From Paraflavitalea sp966211765 (GTDB lineage Bacteria > Bacteroidota > Bacteroidia > Chitinophagales > Chitinophagaceae), in assembly GCA_966211765.1 (NCBI GenBank), contig CBIHOV010000001.1:1-64000 (forward strand): a stretch of DNA of 64,000 nt. Direction: 5' to 3'. Numbering within the stretch: the first letter of the stretch is position 1; every line of letters starts with the position of its first letter. Positions 16,980 through 24,999 of this stretch are shown in pieces. Position numbers and translations under genes: made by a program. The notes under the pieces are model-generated. The model ran no database searches. It worked only from the letters and a program-made list of their open reading frames with translations, and was not told the DNA's origin.

Positions 16980-18155
16980 TTATTTTACTTCCGTGGTGAG
17001 ATATTGACCATCATACAATCCCTGGAATCCTTCTGTGATCAATTGATCGCCGGGTTGTAACCCACTCTTTACTTCCAGCTTATCGCCATAGGCCTCACCA
17101 ATAATGATGGCTTTCTTCCTGGCCACCAACTTGTTGTTTTCCTTCACTGCTACCATCACAAACTTACCTTTCTCATCACTTTGGATAGTGGCTACCGGTA
17201 TCGTAATAGCATTGGGAGAAGCATAATCCTGTATGCGTACCATGGCCAGCTGGTTGGGACGAAGCTGCCTGCCGGCTGGTATTTTTGCTTCCACATAGAA
17301 GGCACGTGTGTTCGGATCAATGATCTTGCCCGCTACACCCACACGTGTCCTTATCGTATCATTCGCCAGTTCAGGTAAGGTGATCAGTAAATTACTGCCT
17401 ACACCTACCCGACCCAGGTAATTTTCCGGCACCTGCGTTACTATCTTCAGGTCATTCGTATTCACAATACGGATAGCTGGCCTGTTGGGGTCAGTGGCCG
17501 ATTGGACACTGAAAAACTCACCCACCTTGATATTTACCTGATCAGCTACCCCGCTTATTTCAGCAAATACATTCGACAGTTCTTGTTGCTCTGTCAACAG
17601 CGATATTTGTTTTTGGATATTATCAACATTGGCCTTCGCATTCAGCAACTCTATTTCAGTACCGATCTTTTGGTCCCAAAGGTTCTTACGGCGTTCGTAA
17701 GTAGTTTGTGCCAGGTTGAGTGCTATCTTTTGCTGTTCGATCTGTTGCTGTGTCAACGGATCATCCAGTTTCATCACCAATTGCCCTTTGCGTACATTAT
17801 CCCCTTGTTTCACATAAATGGCCTTTACCTGCCCTCCGGCCCCGCGCGGAGTTATATAGGCAGTATTTACCGCATCAATATTGCCCTTCAGGTCAATATA
17901 ATGAACAAAATTGCCCGGCTTCAAGGGGCTCAGCGTTACCAGCTTGGTCTTATCTTCCTTCACGGCAGAAGTGTCAAGCCTTGATATCAGCGCTTCCAGT
18001 GAATCGATCTTTACGTTTAGATCCTTCTGTTCTTTTTTCAATCCATCCAGCTCCTTTTTTTTCTCCGCCAGGTCTTTATTGTCTCCCGACGTTGCACCAC
18101 AGGCAGCCAGCACCAGTACCAGGGCCAAAGCGCTTAATCTATACATCGTTTTCAT
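16980..18155 (-). CDS. RND efflux periplasmic adaptor subunit (membrane fusion protein, lipoprotein)
   Basis: A HlyD/AcrA-type adaptor of 391 residues. The N-terminus MKTMYRLSALALVLVLAAC gives a lipobox with Cys19. A coiled coil follows (KDLAEKKKELDGLKKEQKDLNVKIDSLEALI, ~26-60), then a lipoyl-like barrel-sandwich half (IKAIYVKQGDNVRKGQLVMKLDD), an alpha-hairpin (~130-200), and a beta-barrel/membrane-proximal domain ending DQLITEGFQGLYDGQYL. It bridges the inner-membrane pump and the TolC channel across the periplasm. The leading coiled coil before the lipoyl domain is a minor extension over AcrA. Confidence 0.93.
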   Translation of the reverse strand: MKTMYRLSALALVLVLAACGATSGDNKDLAEKKKELDGLKKEQKDLNVKIDSLEALISRLDTSAVKEDKTKLVTLSPLKPGNFVHYIDLKGNIDAVNTAYITPRGAGGQVKAIYVKQGDNVRKGQLVMKLDDPLTQQQIEQQKIALNLAQTTYERRKNLWDQKIGTEIELLNAKANVDNIQKQISLLTEQQELSNVFAEISGVADQVNIKVGEFFSVQSATDPNRPAIRIVNTNDLKIVTQVPENYLGRVGVGSNLLITLPELANDTIRTRVGVAGKIIDPNTRAFYVEAKIPAGRQLRPNQLAMVRIQDYASPNAITIPVATIQSDEKGKFVMVAVKENNKLVARKKAIIIGEAYGDKLEVKSGLQPGDQLITEGFQGLYDGQYLTTEVK

Positions 18156-18198
18156 GATTCGTTTTTTAAATGCTAGTAATTAGGTTGTAATGGTTAAA

Positions 18199-19551
18199 TT
18201 ATAATCGCCCCGTTGCCCGCAGGTATTCTATTTTGGCTACTACTGCGTCATATAGCGAAGAGAAATAATTATTCTGTGCTGTTTTGAGATCCGCTTCAGC
18301 ATTCGTTACCTCCAGGTTTGAACCCAGCCCCTGTTCATACTTCAACTTGGTTTGGTTGTATACCTGCTCCGCCAGCTCCATATTCGTTTTCTGGGCATCC
18401 ATCGTTACCAATGCATTCTGCAGGCTGATACGGGCAGTGTCAATCTCGCTCGCTATATTATTCTTCAGGTCAGCAATGTTGGTTTGCGTCTTTTCCAGTT
18501 CAAAGCGGGCAGCCTTGATACGTGAGTCCTTGGCAAAACCATCAAAGATCGGCACGTCAATCCGCACGCCGATAGAGGTCGATTTAAACCAGGGCTCACC
18601 ACTTTTGAAAAAGTCGAACTTATTCCGCTGTGCATTCTGACTATAGCCAGCAGTTAATGATACCGTAGGCAGATAACTCATTTTGTACCGCTTAATATTA
18701 TAAGTGTTCAGCTTTTCAACAGACTTCAGCAACTGGTACTCCTTCCTGTTTTCAAATTGAAGGCTATCAGGGCTTATTAGATCTTCTTTGATAACCGCTT
18801 CATTCACCGTATCCGTCAAGATCAGGTTTTCCTTAATAGGCATTCCCATCAGGTATTTCAGCGCAACGTTGCCGGTCTTTAACCGGTTCTCGATCTTAAG
18901 CTTCTCCGTGCGGAGGTTCGATAGATTCACCGATACCTTATCCAAATCCAACTTTTCCTGAAATCCGTTCTTAAACAACTCACGCGTATCATGTAAAAGT
19001 TTCTCTGTCCGCGCGATATTAATATCAAAGACCTCGATCTGCTTTTTACCTACTACCAGCTGATAATAGATCTTATAAACATTGGCTTTGATCGCTTCTG
19101 TTGTGACCGCTACATTCAGGTTGGCATATTCAATAGAAGCATCACGCGCCTGCAGGCCAACAAACACCTGCCCGTCAAACAAAAGTTGCTTCAATTCCAC
19201 GCCGTACAACACATTATACCTTGTACCAAACTGTACGGGTATATAGGTACCAGGCTGTTGAAAGAATTCGCCAGGGATCAATTGCGTAGGAATATCCATG
19301 TAATTCGTGCCCGAAACAAAGCCATCAAGCTTTGGCAACGCAGCCGATGTTACCTCCCGGTTTGTTTGTAGCTGTATTTTGATATCTGTCAAGGCATTTT
19401 TCACCCGGCTGCTGTTCTTTAAGGCATAGTCAACAGCTTGCCGTGCAGAAAATGCATGTTGCGTTTCCTGAGCCATGGCATATTGAACCGCCAGGCCCGC
19501 CAGAAACAGTAGCAGTAGGCTTTTACTTCGTCTTACCTGATAAGGTCTCAT
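18199..19551 (-). CDS. TolC-family outer membrane efflux channel
   Basis: A 450-residue outer-membrane efflux protein with a signal peptide (LLLLFLAGLAVQYAMAQ). Two OEP repeats of long alpha-helices carry typical sequence (ARQAVDYALKNSSRVKNALTDI; LAEQVYNQTKLKYEQGLGSNLEVTNAEADLKTAQNNYF). It forms the trimeric exit duct of the tripartite pump. Its start overlaps the end of the tetR gene by 29 bp, so translation is probably coupled. Confidence 0.93.
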   Translation of the reverse strand: MRPYQVRRSKSLLLLFLAGLAVQYAMAQETQHAFSARQAVDYALKNSSRVKNALTDIKIQLQTNREVTSAALPKLDGFVSGTNYMDIPTQLIPGEFFQQPGTYIPVQFGTRYNVLYGVELKQLLFDGQVFVGLQARDASIEYANLNVAVTTEAIKANVYKIYYQLVVGKKQIEVFDINIARTEKLLHDTRELFKNGFQEKLDLDKVSVNLSNLRTEKLKIENRLKTGNVALKYLMGMPIKENLILTDTVNEAVIKEDLISPDSLQFENRKEYQLLKSVEKLNTYNIKRYKMSYLPTVSLTAGYSQNAQRNKFDFFKSGEPWFKSTSIGVRIDVPIFDGFAKDSRIKAARFELEKTQTNIADLKNNIASEIDTARISLQNALVTMDAQKTNMELAEQVYNQTKLKYEQGLGSNLEVTNAEADLKTAQNNYFSSLYDAVVAKIEYLRATGRL

Positions 19552-20182
19552 GTTTTGCTTGTTTTAAACGTTCTTCTTTATATTTTACAATCAGCTTGTA
19601 TCCTTTTTGGGAAGCCAGGCCATACACAAAATGCTCGATGAGCTCTTTCGATACATCAGCCAGGCCATATTTAGCGGGGGGATAGAGGTCAATATTGAAG
19701 GCGAGCATCATCGATTCCAGGCGGAACTTCGCCAACACATCCACATTCAGGTCTTCACGGTATAAGCCTTCTGCAAGGCCCCGTTCAATATTCTTACGGA
19801 TAATCTGTAATAAGAACTTATTCTTATGCTCCATGAACTTCTGGAACCCACGTACGTGGAATTTCTCCAGGTCATAGATCAACATCGGGTTCATATTCCG
19901 GAACTGCTCCAGCACCCGGTCGATAGAAAGAAACACTTCATCGACCGCATTCCGCGCATCAACGGCAATAGTCGTGCAATCCGTTTGCATTTGATGAATA
20001 TCTGCTTCCAACACCGCCTCTACCAGTTCATCCTTGTCTACAAAATACTGGTAGATAGTCTTCTTGCTCATTCCCAGGGCATTGGCAATATCATCCATGC
20101 TTACACTCCGGATACCGTACTTCGTAAACAGCTCATCTGCTTTCTGCCGGATCCGCACTTTCGTATTTGGTTCTGCTGTCAT
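19523..20182 (-). CDS. TetR/AcrR-family transcriptional regulator
   Basis: A 219-residue TetR-family repressor. The N-terminal helix-turn-helix is clear (ADELFTKYGIRSVSMDDIANALGMSKKTIYQYFVDKDEL, ~15-53). The variable C-terminal ligand domain is helical. It is the first gene of an operon with tolC, adaptor and RND pump, which suggests that it represses its own operon and is relieved by a pump substrate. A palindrome 20 bp upstream of its start is the likely operator. The ligand cannot be predicted. Confidence 0.93.
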   Translation of the reverse strand: MTAEPNTKVRIRQKADELFTKYGIRSVSMDDIANALGMSKKTIYQYFVDKDELVEAVLEADIHQMQTDCTTIAVDARNAVDEVFLSIDRVLEQFRNMNPMLIYDLEKFHVRGFQKFMEHKNKFLLQIIRKNIERGLAEGLYREDLNVDVLAKFRLESMMLAFNIDLYPPAKYGLADVSKELIEHFVYGLASQKGYKLIVKYKEERLKQAKHETLSGKTK

Positions 20183-20202
20183 AATTCAGTGCGTAAAACT
20201 AG

Positions 20203-20230
20203 GGAAACTTTTTTCGTTACGAAAGTTTCC
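20203..20230. promoter_or_regulatory. Candidate TetR operator (palindrome)
   Basis: Nine-base arms GGAAACTTT and AAAGTTTCC flank a 10-base centre. Inside lies a second, perfect palindrome TTTCGT-T-ACGAAA. The element is 21-48 bp upstream of the tetR start, where an autorepressor of the efflux operon would be expected to bind. Confidence 0.65.
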
Positions 20231-20404
20231 ATCCCTTTTTTTTGCCACTGATACTAAATAAATAGGCAAACAATTGTTCGTTCAAAACAGTAGAACAGCA
20301 GCCACAACAGGACATTGGTCAACTGAATAACGTTGTATAAAGGCATGAATGTTAAGAAAAAACGACTATTAAAAATAATATCGGGCTGGCTGCTCCCACA
20401 CCTG

Positions 20405-20412
20405 TAATTTTG
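20405..20412 (+). promoter_or_regulatory. -7 promoter box of the DUF502 gene
   Basis: TAATTTTG matches TAnnTTTG and lies 20 bases before the ATG at 20433. No clear -33 TTTG is seen. Confidence 0.5.
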
Positions 20413-20432
20413 CCGTAAATCATTGTTGCAAC

Positions 20433-21074
20433 ATGAAGACTAAGCAGGTATTGAAAAAGTTTTTTCAATATTTTTTGCAGGGGCTTATTATCCTGGCGCC
20501 TATCGCCATTACTATATATGCCGTAACTGCCTTATTTAATTTCGTTGATGGCATCTTACCCAGCCTCATACAAACAGTATTTCCTCATTGGATAGGTACC
20601 GACAGCCAGGGCCAGCCCAATAAGATTCCCGGTTTGGGATTTGGGCTCGTGATCCTCATAGTAATTCTGGTGGGTTATATCTCTTCCTCCTTTATTGTGA
20701 GCCGCCTGGTCGACCTCTTTGATAAAATACTGGAACGCACACCCGGTATTAAACTCATATACAGTACCATCAAAGATTTCTTTGAGGCCTTTGCCGGTAA
20801 TAAACGAAAATTTGACAAAGCCGTCCTCGTCAGTGTGGAATCAGCCGATGTATGGCAAATTGGGTTTATCACAGAAGAAGAACTCAGCGAATTCGGACTG
20901 CAGGAACATATGGCCGTATATATACCCCAATCTTATGCCTTTACCGGCCGCCTGTATTTCGTAACCCGCAATCGCGTCCGCCTCTTAACTGATATAAGCT
21001 CTACCGATGCCATGAAATTCGCGATCTCCGGCGGCGTTACCCATATCGAAGATGACCATGAAGTAAAAAGCTAA
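20433..21074 (+). CDS. DUF502 domain-containing membrane protein
   Basis: A 213-residue DUF502 protein. Two N-terminal transmembrane helices (~14-36 FLQGLIILAPIAITIYAVTAL; ~70-92 GLGFGLVILIVILVGYISSS) precede a conserved cytosolic region with RTPGIKLIYSTIKDFFEAF and PQSYAFTGRLYFVTRNRV, both family signatures. The function of bacterial DUF502 proteins is unknown; plant homologues (COV proteins) act at membranes. It is monocistronic as far as can be seen. Confidence 0.88.
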   Translation: MKTKQVLKKFFQYFLQGLIILAPIAITIYAVTALFNFVDGILPSLIQTVFPHWIGTDSQGQPNKIPGLGFGLVILIVILVGYISSSFIVSRLVDLFDKILERTPGIKLIYSTIKDFFEAFAGNKRKFDKAVLVSVESADVWQIGFITEEELSEFGLQEHMAVYIPQSYAFTGRLYFVTRNRVRLLTDISSTDAMKFAISGGVTHIEDDHEVKS

Positions 21075-21154
21075 CACCCTACCTGCCCGGACCGTGTAGA
21101 TCAGTGAAAAACTGTGAACTGCTGTAAATCGGAAGACAGCGATTCATTTGCCAT

Positions 21155-21219
21155 CGAAGCAAACGCATTGCCGATTGCCGAAGCAAACGCATTGCTGATT
21201 GTCGAAGCAAACGCATTGC
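21155..21219. repeat. 24-bp tandem repeat (CGAAGCAAACGCATTGC..., 3 units)
   Basis: CGAAGCAAACGCATTG starts at 21155, 21179 and 21203, an exact 24-bp period with few substitutions. It runs directly into the heptad array at 21221. The same TCGAAGCAAACG word recurs twice at 54206-54229. Confidence 0.85.
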
Positions 21220-21220
21220 C

Positions 21221-21262
21221 GATTGCCGATTGCCGATTGCCGACTGCCGATTCACCATTGCC
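21221..21262. repeat. Heptad array, GATTGCC type (6 units)
   Basis: Units are GATTGCC three times, GACTGCC, GATTCAC and CATTGCC. The array ends 18 bp before the start of the phospholipase/nuclease-like gene. The last three units match those at 54236-54256. Confidence 0.85.
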
Positions 21263-21280
21263 GAAACTCCAATATTCCAT

Positions 21281-22246
21281 ATGAAAAAGATCATCCTCAT
21301 TGCTGTTATTCTCTCCATGTCCCATCAATCCTTCTGCTGGGGCTTCTATGCTCACCGCAAGATCAATTTCCTGGCTGTATTCCTGCTCCCGCCCGAAATG
21401 CTGGTATTGTACAAGCCGCATATTCAATTCCTCAGCGAACATGCTGTTGATCCCGACAAGCGGCGTTATGCAATGTCCATCGAAGGCCCCCGTCATTACA
21501 TCGACATTGATCATTACGGTTCCTGGCCCTATGATTCCCTGCCAAGACAATGGAAGGATGCCGTAGAAAAATATTCGCAGGATAGCCTGATGAAATACGG
21601 CATTGTTCCGTGGTGGATACAAACTATGCAGCAGCGGCTCACCCTGGCATTCAAAGAAAAAGACCAGGCCCGGATATTAAAACTATCAGCAGATATAGGT
21701 CATTATATCGGCGATGCACATGTCCCCCTGCACGCTTGCAGTAACCACAATGGCCAGCATACAGGACAGCAAGGTATTCACGGGTTTTGGGAATCCAGGA
21801 TCCCCGAATTACTGGCCGATAAAGAGTGGGATTTCTTCCTTGGTAAAGCTGGTTATATTGCCGATCCGGGTAGCTTTATATGGAGCAGAGTGTTGGAAAG
21901 CGCGGCAGCAGCCGATACGGTACTGCAATTCGAGCAAAACTTAAACCAGGAGTTTCCACCCGATCAGAAGTTTGCCTTTGAGGATCGTAACGGTGTCATT
22001 ACACGCCAATATGCACGCGCTTATTGTCGCCAGTACAACCAACGACTCAATAATATGGTAGAACGTAGAATGAAACAATCCGTATATGCAGTAGCTTCCT
22101 TTTGGTACACAGCCTGGGTTAATGCGGGTCAGCCCGATCTGAAGCACCTGATCAATAAAAATTTTTCAGAAGCGGAGCTGAAAGAATTTGAAACACTCAA
22201 TCAGCAATGGAAGCACACACAGGCGCCCGCCAGAAGCTGCGATTGA
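21281..22246 (+). CDS. Zinc-dependent phospholipase C / S1-P1 nuclease-like secreted protein
   Basis: A 321-residue exported protein. The signal peptide (MKKIILIAVILSMSHQSFC) places a tryptophan at or near the mature N-terminus (WGFYAHRKIN, Trp20, His25), as in zinc phospholipase C and P1 nuclease, where the N-terminal Trp ligates zinc. Further metal motifs are RHYIDIDHYG, DIGHYIGDAHVPLH and GIHGFWESRIPE, which supply the His/Asp cluster for three zinc ions. It should hydrolyse phosphodiesters (phospholipid or nucleic acid) outside the cytoplasm; the choice cannot be made from motifs. The ATG at 21281 was chosen because anything upstream is repeat DNA. Confidence 0.85.
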   Translation: MKKIILIAVILSMSHQSFCWGFYAHRKINFLAVFLLPPEMLVLYKPHIQFLSEHAVDPDKRRYAMSIEGPRHYIDIDHYGSWPYDSLPRQWKDAVEKYSQDSLMKYGIVPWWIQTMQQRLTLAFKEKDQARILKLSADIGHYIGDAHVPLHACSNHNGQHTGQQGIHGFWESRIPELLADKEWDFFLGKAGYIADPGSFIWSRVLESAAAADTVLQFEQNLNQEFPPDQKFAFEDRNGVITRQYARAYCRQYNQRLNNMVERRMKQSVYAVASFWYTAWVNAGQPDLKHLINKNFSEAELKEFETLNQQWKHTQAPARSCD

Positions 22247-22298
22247 GAACATCGATCATTTGTAGTCTATAAATATGCTGGGGAATTATAACTTGTCA

Positions 22299-22347
22299 GG
22301 CAATTAGCAAATGGCAACCAGAATCCCGCTACCAGAAACCAGAAACT
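22299..22347. repeat. Heptad array upstream of serC (7 units)
   Basis: GGCAATT, AGCAAAT, GGCAACC, AGAATCC, CGCTACC, AGAAACC, AGAAACT: a 7-bp phase is kept although the unit drifts. It ends five bases before the serC -7 box. Confidence 0.75.
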
Positions 22348-22352
22348 ATTCA

Positions 22353-22360
22353 TACCTTTG
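22353..22360 (+). promoter_or_regulatory. -7 promoter box of serC
   Basis: TACCTTTG matches TAnnTTTG. It lies downstream of an in-frame ATG at 22311 and 34 bases before the GTG at 22395, so the GTG is the more likely start. Confidence 0.6.
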
Positions 22361-22394
22361 CACTTCTTTTTTAATCAGTGAAATCAATAGAGTA

Positions 22395-23480
22395 GTGAAA
22401 TCAGCGATCTATAACTTCAATGCAGGCCCCAGCATTCTGCCCCGCATAGTCTTTGAACAAGCAGCACAGGCAATCCTCAATTTCAACAATACAGGCTTAT
22501 CCATACTGGAACTCGGTCACCGTACCGAAACCTTCCAGGCTGTCATGAATGAAGCCATTGCCCTGGTGAAGGAACTGATGCAACTCGATGCCGATCACGA
22601 AGTTCTCTTCCTCCATGGAGGCGCATCTACCCAGTTCTTCCAGGTTCCCATGAACCTCCTGAACGATAACGAGATAGCTGCGTATACAGATACCGATATT
22701 TGGGGCGCCAAAGCTATTAAGGAAGCCCGCTTATTCGGTCATGTGGAAGTAGTAGGTAGTTCCAAAGAAGCCAATTACTCCTACCTGCCAAAACAGCTGG
22801 TTGTTCCCAAAACAGCCAAATACCTGCACATCACTTCCAACAATACCATTTATGGCACCCAGTGGCAGGATATGAACCCGTTTTATGAATCAGGCGTTCC
22901 TATTGTGGCCGATATGAGCAGTGACATCCTCAGCCGTACACTCGATTTCAATAAATTCGACCTTATTTATGCAGGCGCACAGAAAAACGTAGGCGCTGCA
23001 GGTGTAAATCTCGTGGTCGTAAACAAAAATATATTGGGTAAGGTAGAGCGTAAGCTGCCCGTGATGATGGATTACCGCAATCATATTGAGAACGGATCCA
23101 TGCTCAATACCCCGCCCGTGTTTGCCGTATTTGTATGTATGCTTACACTCCGCTGGTTGAAAGAGCAGGGAGGAGTGCCGGCTATTGAGAAGATCAACGA
23201 CCAAAAAGCAGCACTACTATACAGTACCATCGATAAACTCCCCATCTTCAAAGGAACAGCAGCGGTAGAAGACCGCAGCAAAATGAATGTTACTTTTGTC
23301 ATGGACGATGCGGCACTGGAAAAAGAATTCCTCGCACTATGCAAAGAAAATGGCATGGTAGGTATTAAAGGATACCGCACCATAGGAGGTTTCCGTGCTT
23401 CCCTGTACAATGCCATGCCTTTGGAAGGTGTACAGGCCCTTACCACCCTCATGAACGATTTTGCTCAACGAAAAGGATAA
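22395..23480 (+). CDS. serC: Phosphoserine aminotransferase
   Basis: A 361-residue class V PLP aminotransferase that makes O-phosphoserine from 3-phosphohydroxypyruvate and glutamate; it also acts in pyridoxine synthesis. Signatures are IYNFNAGPSILP at the N-terminus, ELGHRTETF, FLHGGASTQFFQVPMNLL, and the PLP lysine Lys197 in YAGAQKNVGAAG. The start is taken as GTG 22395, because the promoter box at 22353 would lie inside a longer reading and because family members begin a few residues before IYNFNAGP. DUF1015 follows 14 bp downstream. The usual partner serA is not present in the cluster. Confidence 0.95.
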   Translation: MKSAIYNFNAGPSILPRIVFEQAAQAILNFNNTGLSILELGHRTETFQAVMNEAIALVKELMQLDADHEVLFLHGGASTQFFQVPMNLLNDNEIAAYTDTDIWGAKAIKEARLFGHVEVVGSSKEANYSYLPKQLVVPKTAKYLHITSNNTIYGTQWQDMNPFYESGVPIVADMSSDILSRTLDFNKFDLIYAGAQKNVGAAGVNLVVVNKNILGKVERKLPVMMDYRNHIENGSMLNTPPVFAVFVCMLTLRWLKEQGGVPAIEKINDQKAALLYSTIDKLPIFKGTAAVEDRSKMNVTFVMDDAALEKEFLALCKENGMVGIKGYRTIGGFRASLYNAMPLEGVQALTTLMNDFAQRKG

Positions 23481-23494
23481 ACACAACAATCTTT

Positions 23495-24724
23495 ATGGCA
23501 TCCATACAACCATTCAAAGCATTACGTCCGCAGCCCCAATTGGCCAGCCAGGTAGCTTCCCGTCCTTATGATGTATTGAACAGCAAAGAAGCCCGTGAGG
23601 AAGCGGCAGGCAATGTCCACTCCTTTCTGCATATTACCAAGTCCGAAATAGACCTTCCCGAAAATACCGACATCCATACCCAGGCAGTATACGACAAAGC
23701 CAAAGAAAACCTGGCAGCCTTTATACAACGTGGTTTCCTGTTTCGTGAAGAAAAGCCCTGCTACTATATTTACCAGCTCGTTATGAATGGCCGTAGCCAG
23801 ACCGGTCTCGTTGCAGCCAGCTCTGTGGATGATTACGAAAAAGACATTATTAAGAAACACGAATTCACCCGTCCTGAAAAAGAACAGGACCGCATCAACC
23901 ATATCAAGACTTCCGGCGCACAAACCGGCAACGTTTTCCTCGCATATAGGAACGTAGCCGAGCTGGATAAGCTCATTGAAGATTGGAAAACTGCACACCA
24001 CCCGGTATACAATTTCACTGCCGATGACAACATCAGCCACACCATATGGGTTGTGAACAGCGATCAAACCATCAAAGCTATTACCGATATATTCGCTACC
24101 GTAGTTCCGGCCACTTATATTGCAGATGGTCACCACCGGGCAGCTTCGGCAGCCAAAGTACGCAAGGCCCTGGGTCAGCAGGCCACGCCGGAAGCCAATT
24201 ATTTTCTTACTACCCTGTTTCCTTCCAACCAGTTATATATTATGGATTATAACCGTGTGGTAAAGGACCTGAATGGGTTGACAGAAGCTGAACTACTGCA
24301 AAAACTGGCCGCCGATTTCACGGTTGAAAAGATTGCAGCTCCCCTGGCCCCTGAAAACCTGCACGAGTTTGGTATGTATATCAAAGGGCAATGGTATAAA
24401 CTCACTTCCAAAGAAGGAACTTACACTACCGATCCCATTGGCGTACTCGACGTATCTATACTTTCCAACAATGTGCTCGATAAATTACTGGGCATTAAAG
24501 ACCAGCGTACCGATAAGCGCATAGACTTTATTGGTGGTATCCGCGGACTCGGTGAACTGGAAAAAAGGGTCAACAGCGGTGAAATGGCCGTTGCCTTCAG
24601 CCTGCACCCTGTTACCATCCAACAATTGTTTGATATTGCCGACAGTGGCAATGTAATGCCTCCAAAAAGCACCTGGTTTGAACCTAAGCTGCGCGATGGC
24701 TTGCTCACACACTTAATAGGATAA
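23495..24724 (+). CDS. DUF1015 family protein (serine-metabolism associated)
   Basis: A 409-residue DUF1015 protein, recognisable from IQPFKALRPQPQLASQVASRPYDVL at the start, and from YYIYQLVMNGRSQTG, HEFTRPEKEQDRINH and IADGHHRAAS. The DGHHR motif at 211-215 looks like the phosphate-handling motif of the ParB/sulfiredoxin fold, so a phosphotransfer or nucleotide-binding role is a reasonable guess. Members commonly sit next to serA/serC, as here (14 bp after serC), pointing to a job in serine synthesis or phosphoserine handling. The activity is not firmly established. Confidence 0.88.
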   Translation: MASIQPFKALRPQPQLASQVASRPYDVLNSKEAREEAAGNVHSFLHITKSEIDLPENTDIHTQAVYDKAKENLAAFIQRGFLFREEKPCYYIYQLVMNGRSQTGLVAASSVDDYEKDIIKKHEFTRPEKEQDRINHIKTSGAQTGNVFLAYRNVAELDKLIEDWKTAHHPVYNFTADDNISHTIWVVNSDQTIKAITDIFATVVPATYIADGHHRAASAAKVRKALGQQATPEANYFLTTLFPSNQLYIMDYNRVVKDLNGLTEAELLQKLAADFTVEKIAAPLAPENLHEFGMYIKGQWYKLTSKEGTYTTDPIGVLDVSILSNNVLDKLLGIKDQRTDKRIDFIGGIRGLGELEKRVNSGEMAVAFSLHPVTIQQLFDIADSGNVMPPKSTWFEPKLRDGLLTHLIG

Positions 24725-24769
24725 ACATATTACACTCGCTCGCCTCTGGCTTGCAACTTCACGGACTTC

Positions 24770-24807
24770 AAAGGGGTGGATCGCCTTCCAAAGGCGGCTC
24801 ACCCTTT
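24770..24807. repeat. Dispersed hairpin repeat (GGGTGG...CTCACCC family), copy 1
   Basis: GGGTGGATCGCC pairs with GGCGGCTCACCC, extended outward by AAAGG/CCTTT. It is 46 bp after the DUF1015 stop and may also serve as a transcript end. Other copies are at 29855, 46993 and 47070. Confidence 0.75.
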
Positions 24808-24850
24808 GCCTTTTTAAGACCTACCCTTTTATGGCGTCGCTAATTTTTTC

Positions 24851-24920
24851 TGCCCCATCGGGGCTACCGCTTTGTAGAAAAAAACGCCACATATGTATTT
24901 TGCCCCTTTAGGGGCTGTCC
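24851..24920. repeat. Dispersed repeat GGGGCTACCGCTTTGTAGAAA, copy 1 with a partner half
   Basis: TGCCCCATCGGGGCTACCGC followed by TTTGTAGAAA (24851-24880), then a second half GTATTTTGCCCCTTTAGGGG (24896-24915). Each carries a CCCC/GGGG mini-hairpin. Related copies lie at 28350-28412 and 48341-48370. This region and the hairpin at 24770 fill most of the 275-bp gap before the next gene. Confidence 0.75.
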
Positions 24921-24972
24921 CTTCTCCTCCCATCCTCCAAATCCAAAAAATCAAGGTTCAGACAATTAATCC

Positions 24973-24980
24973 TATGTTTG
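24973..24980 (+). promoter_or_regulatory. -7 promoter box of the FG-GAP lipoprotein gene
   Basis: TATGTTTG matches TAnnTTTG and lies 19 bases upstream of the ATG at 25000. Confidence 0.5.
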
Positions 24981-24999
24981 TTTAAACGATTCCGCTGCT

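Noticed and set aside
21155..21262. CRISPR-like array
   Set aside because: The 24-bp units are contiguous without spacers, and no cas genes are in the window.
21079..21318. Minus-strand reading with repeated NRQSA/RLLRQSAM motifs
   Set aside because: It is a direct translation of the 24-bp and 7-bp intergenic repeats, with no start signal or homology.
22311..22394. Longer serC start at the ATG at 22311
   Set aside because: It would place the -7 box TACCTTTG and the heptad array within the coding region and adds residues foreign to SerC.
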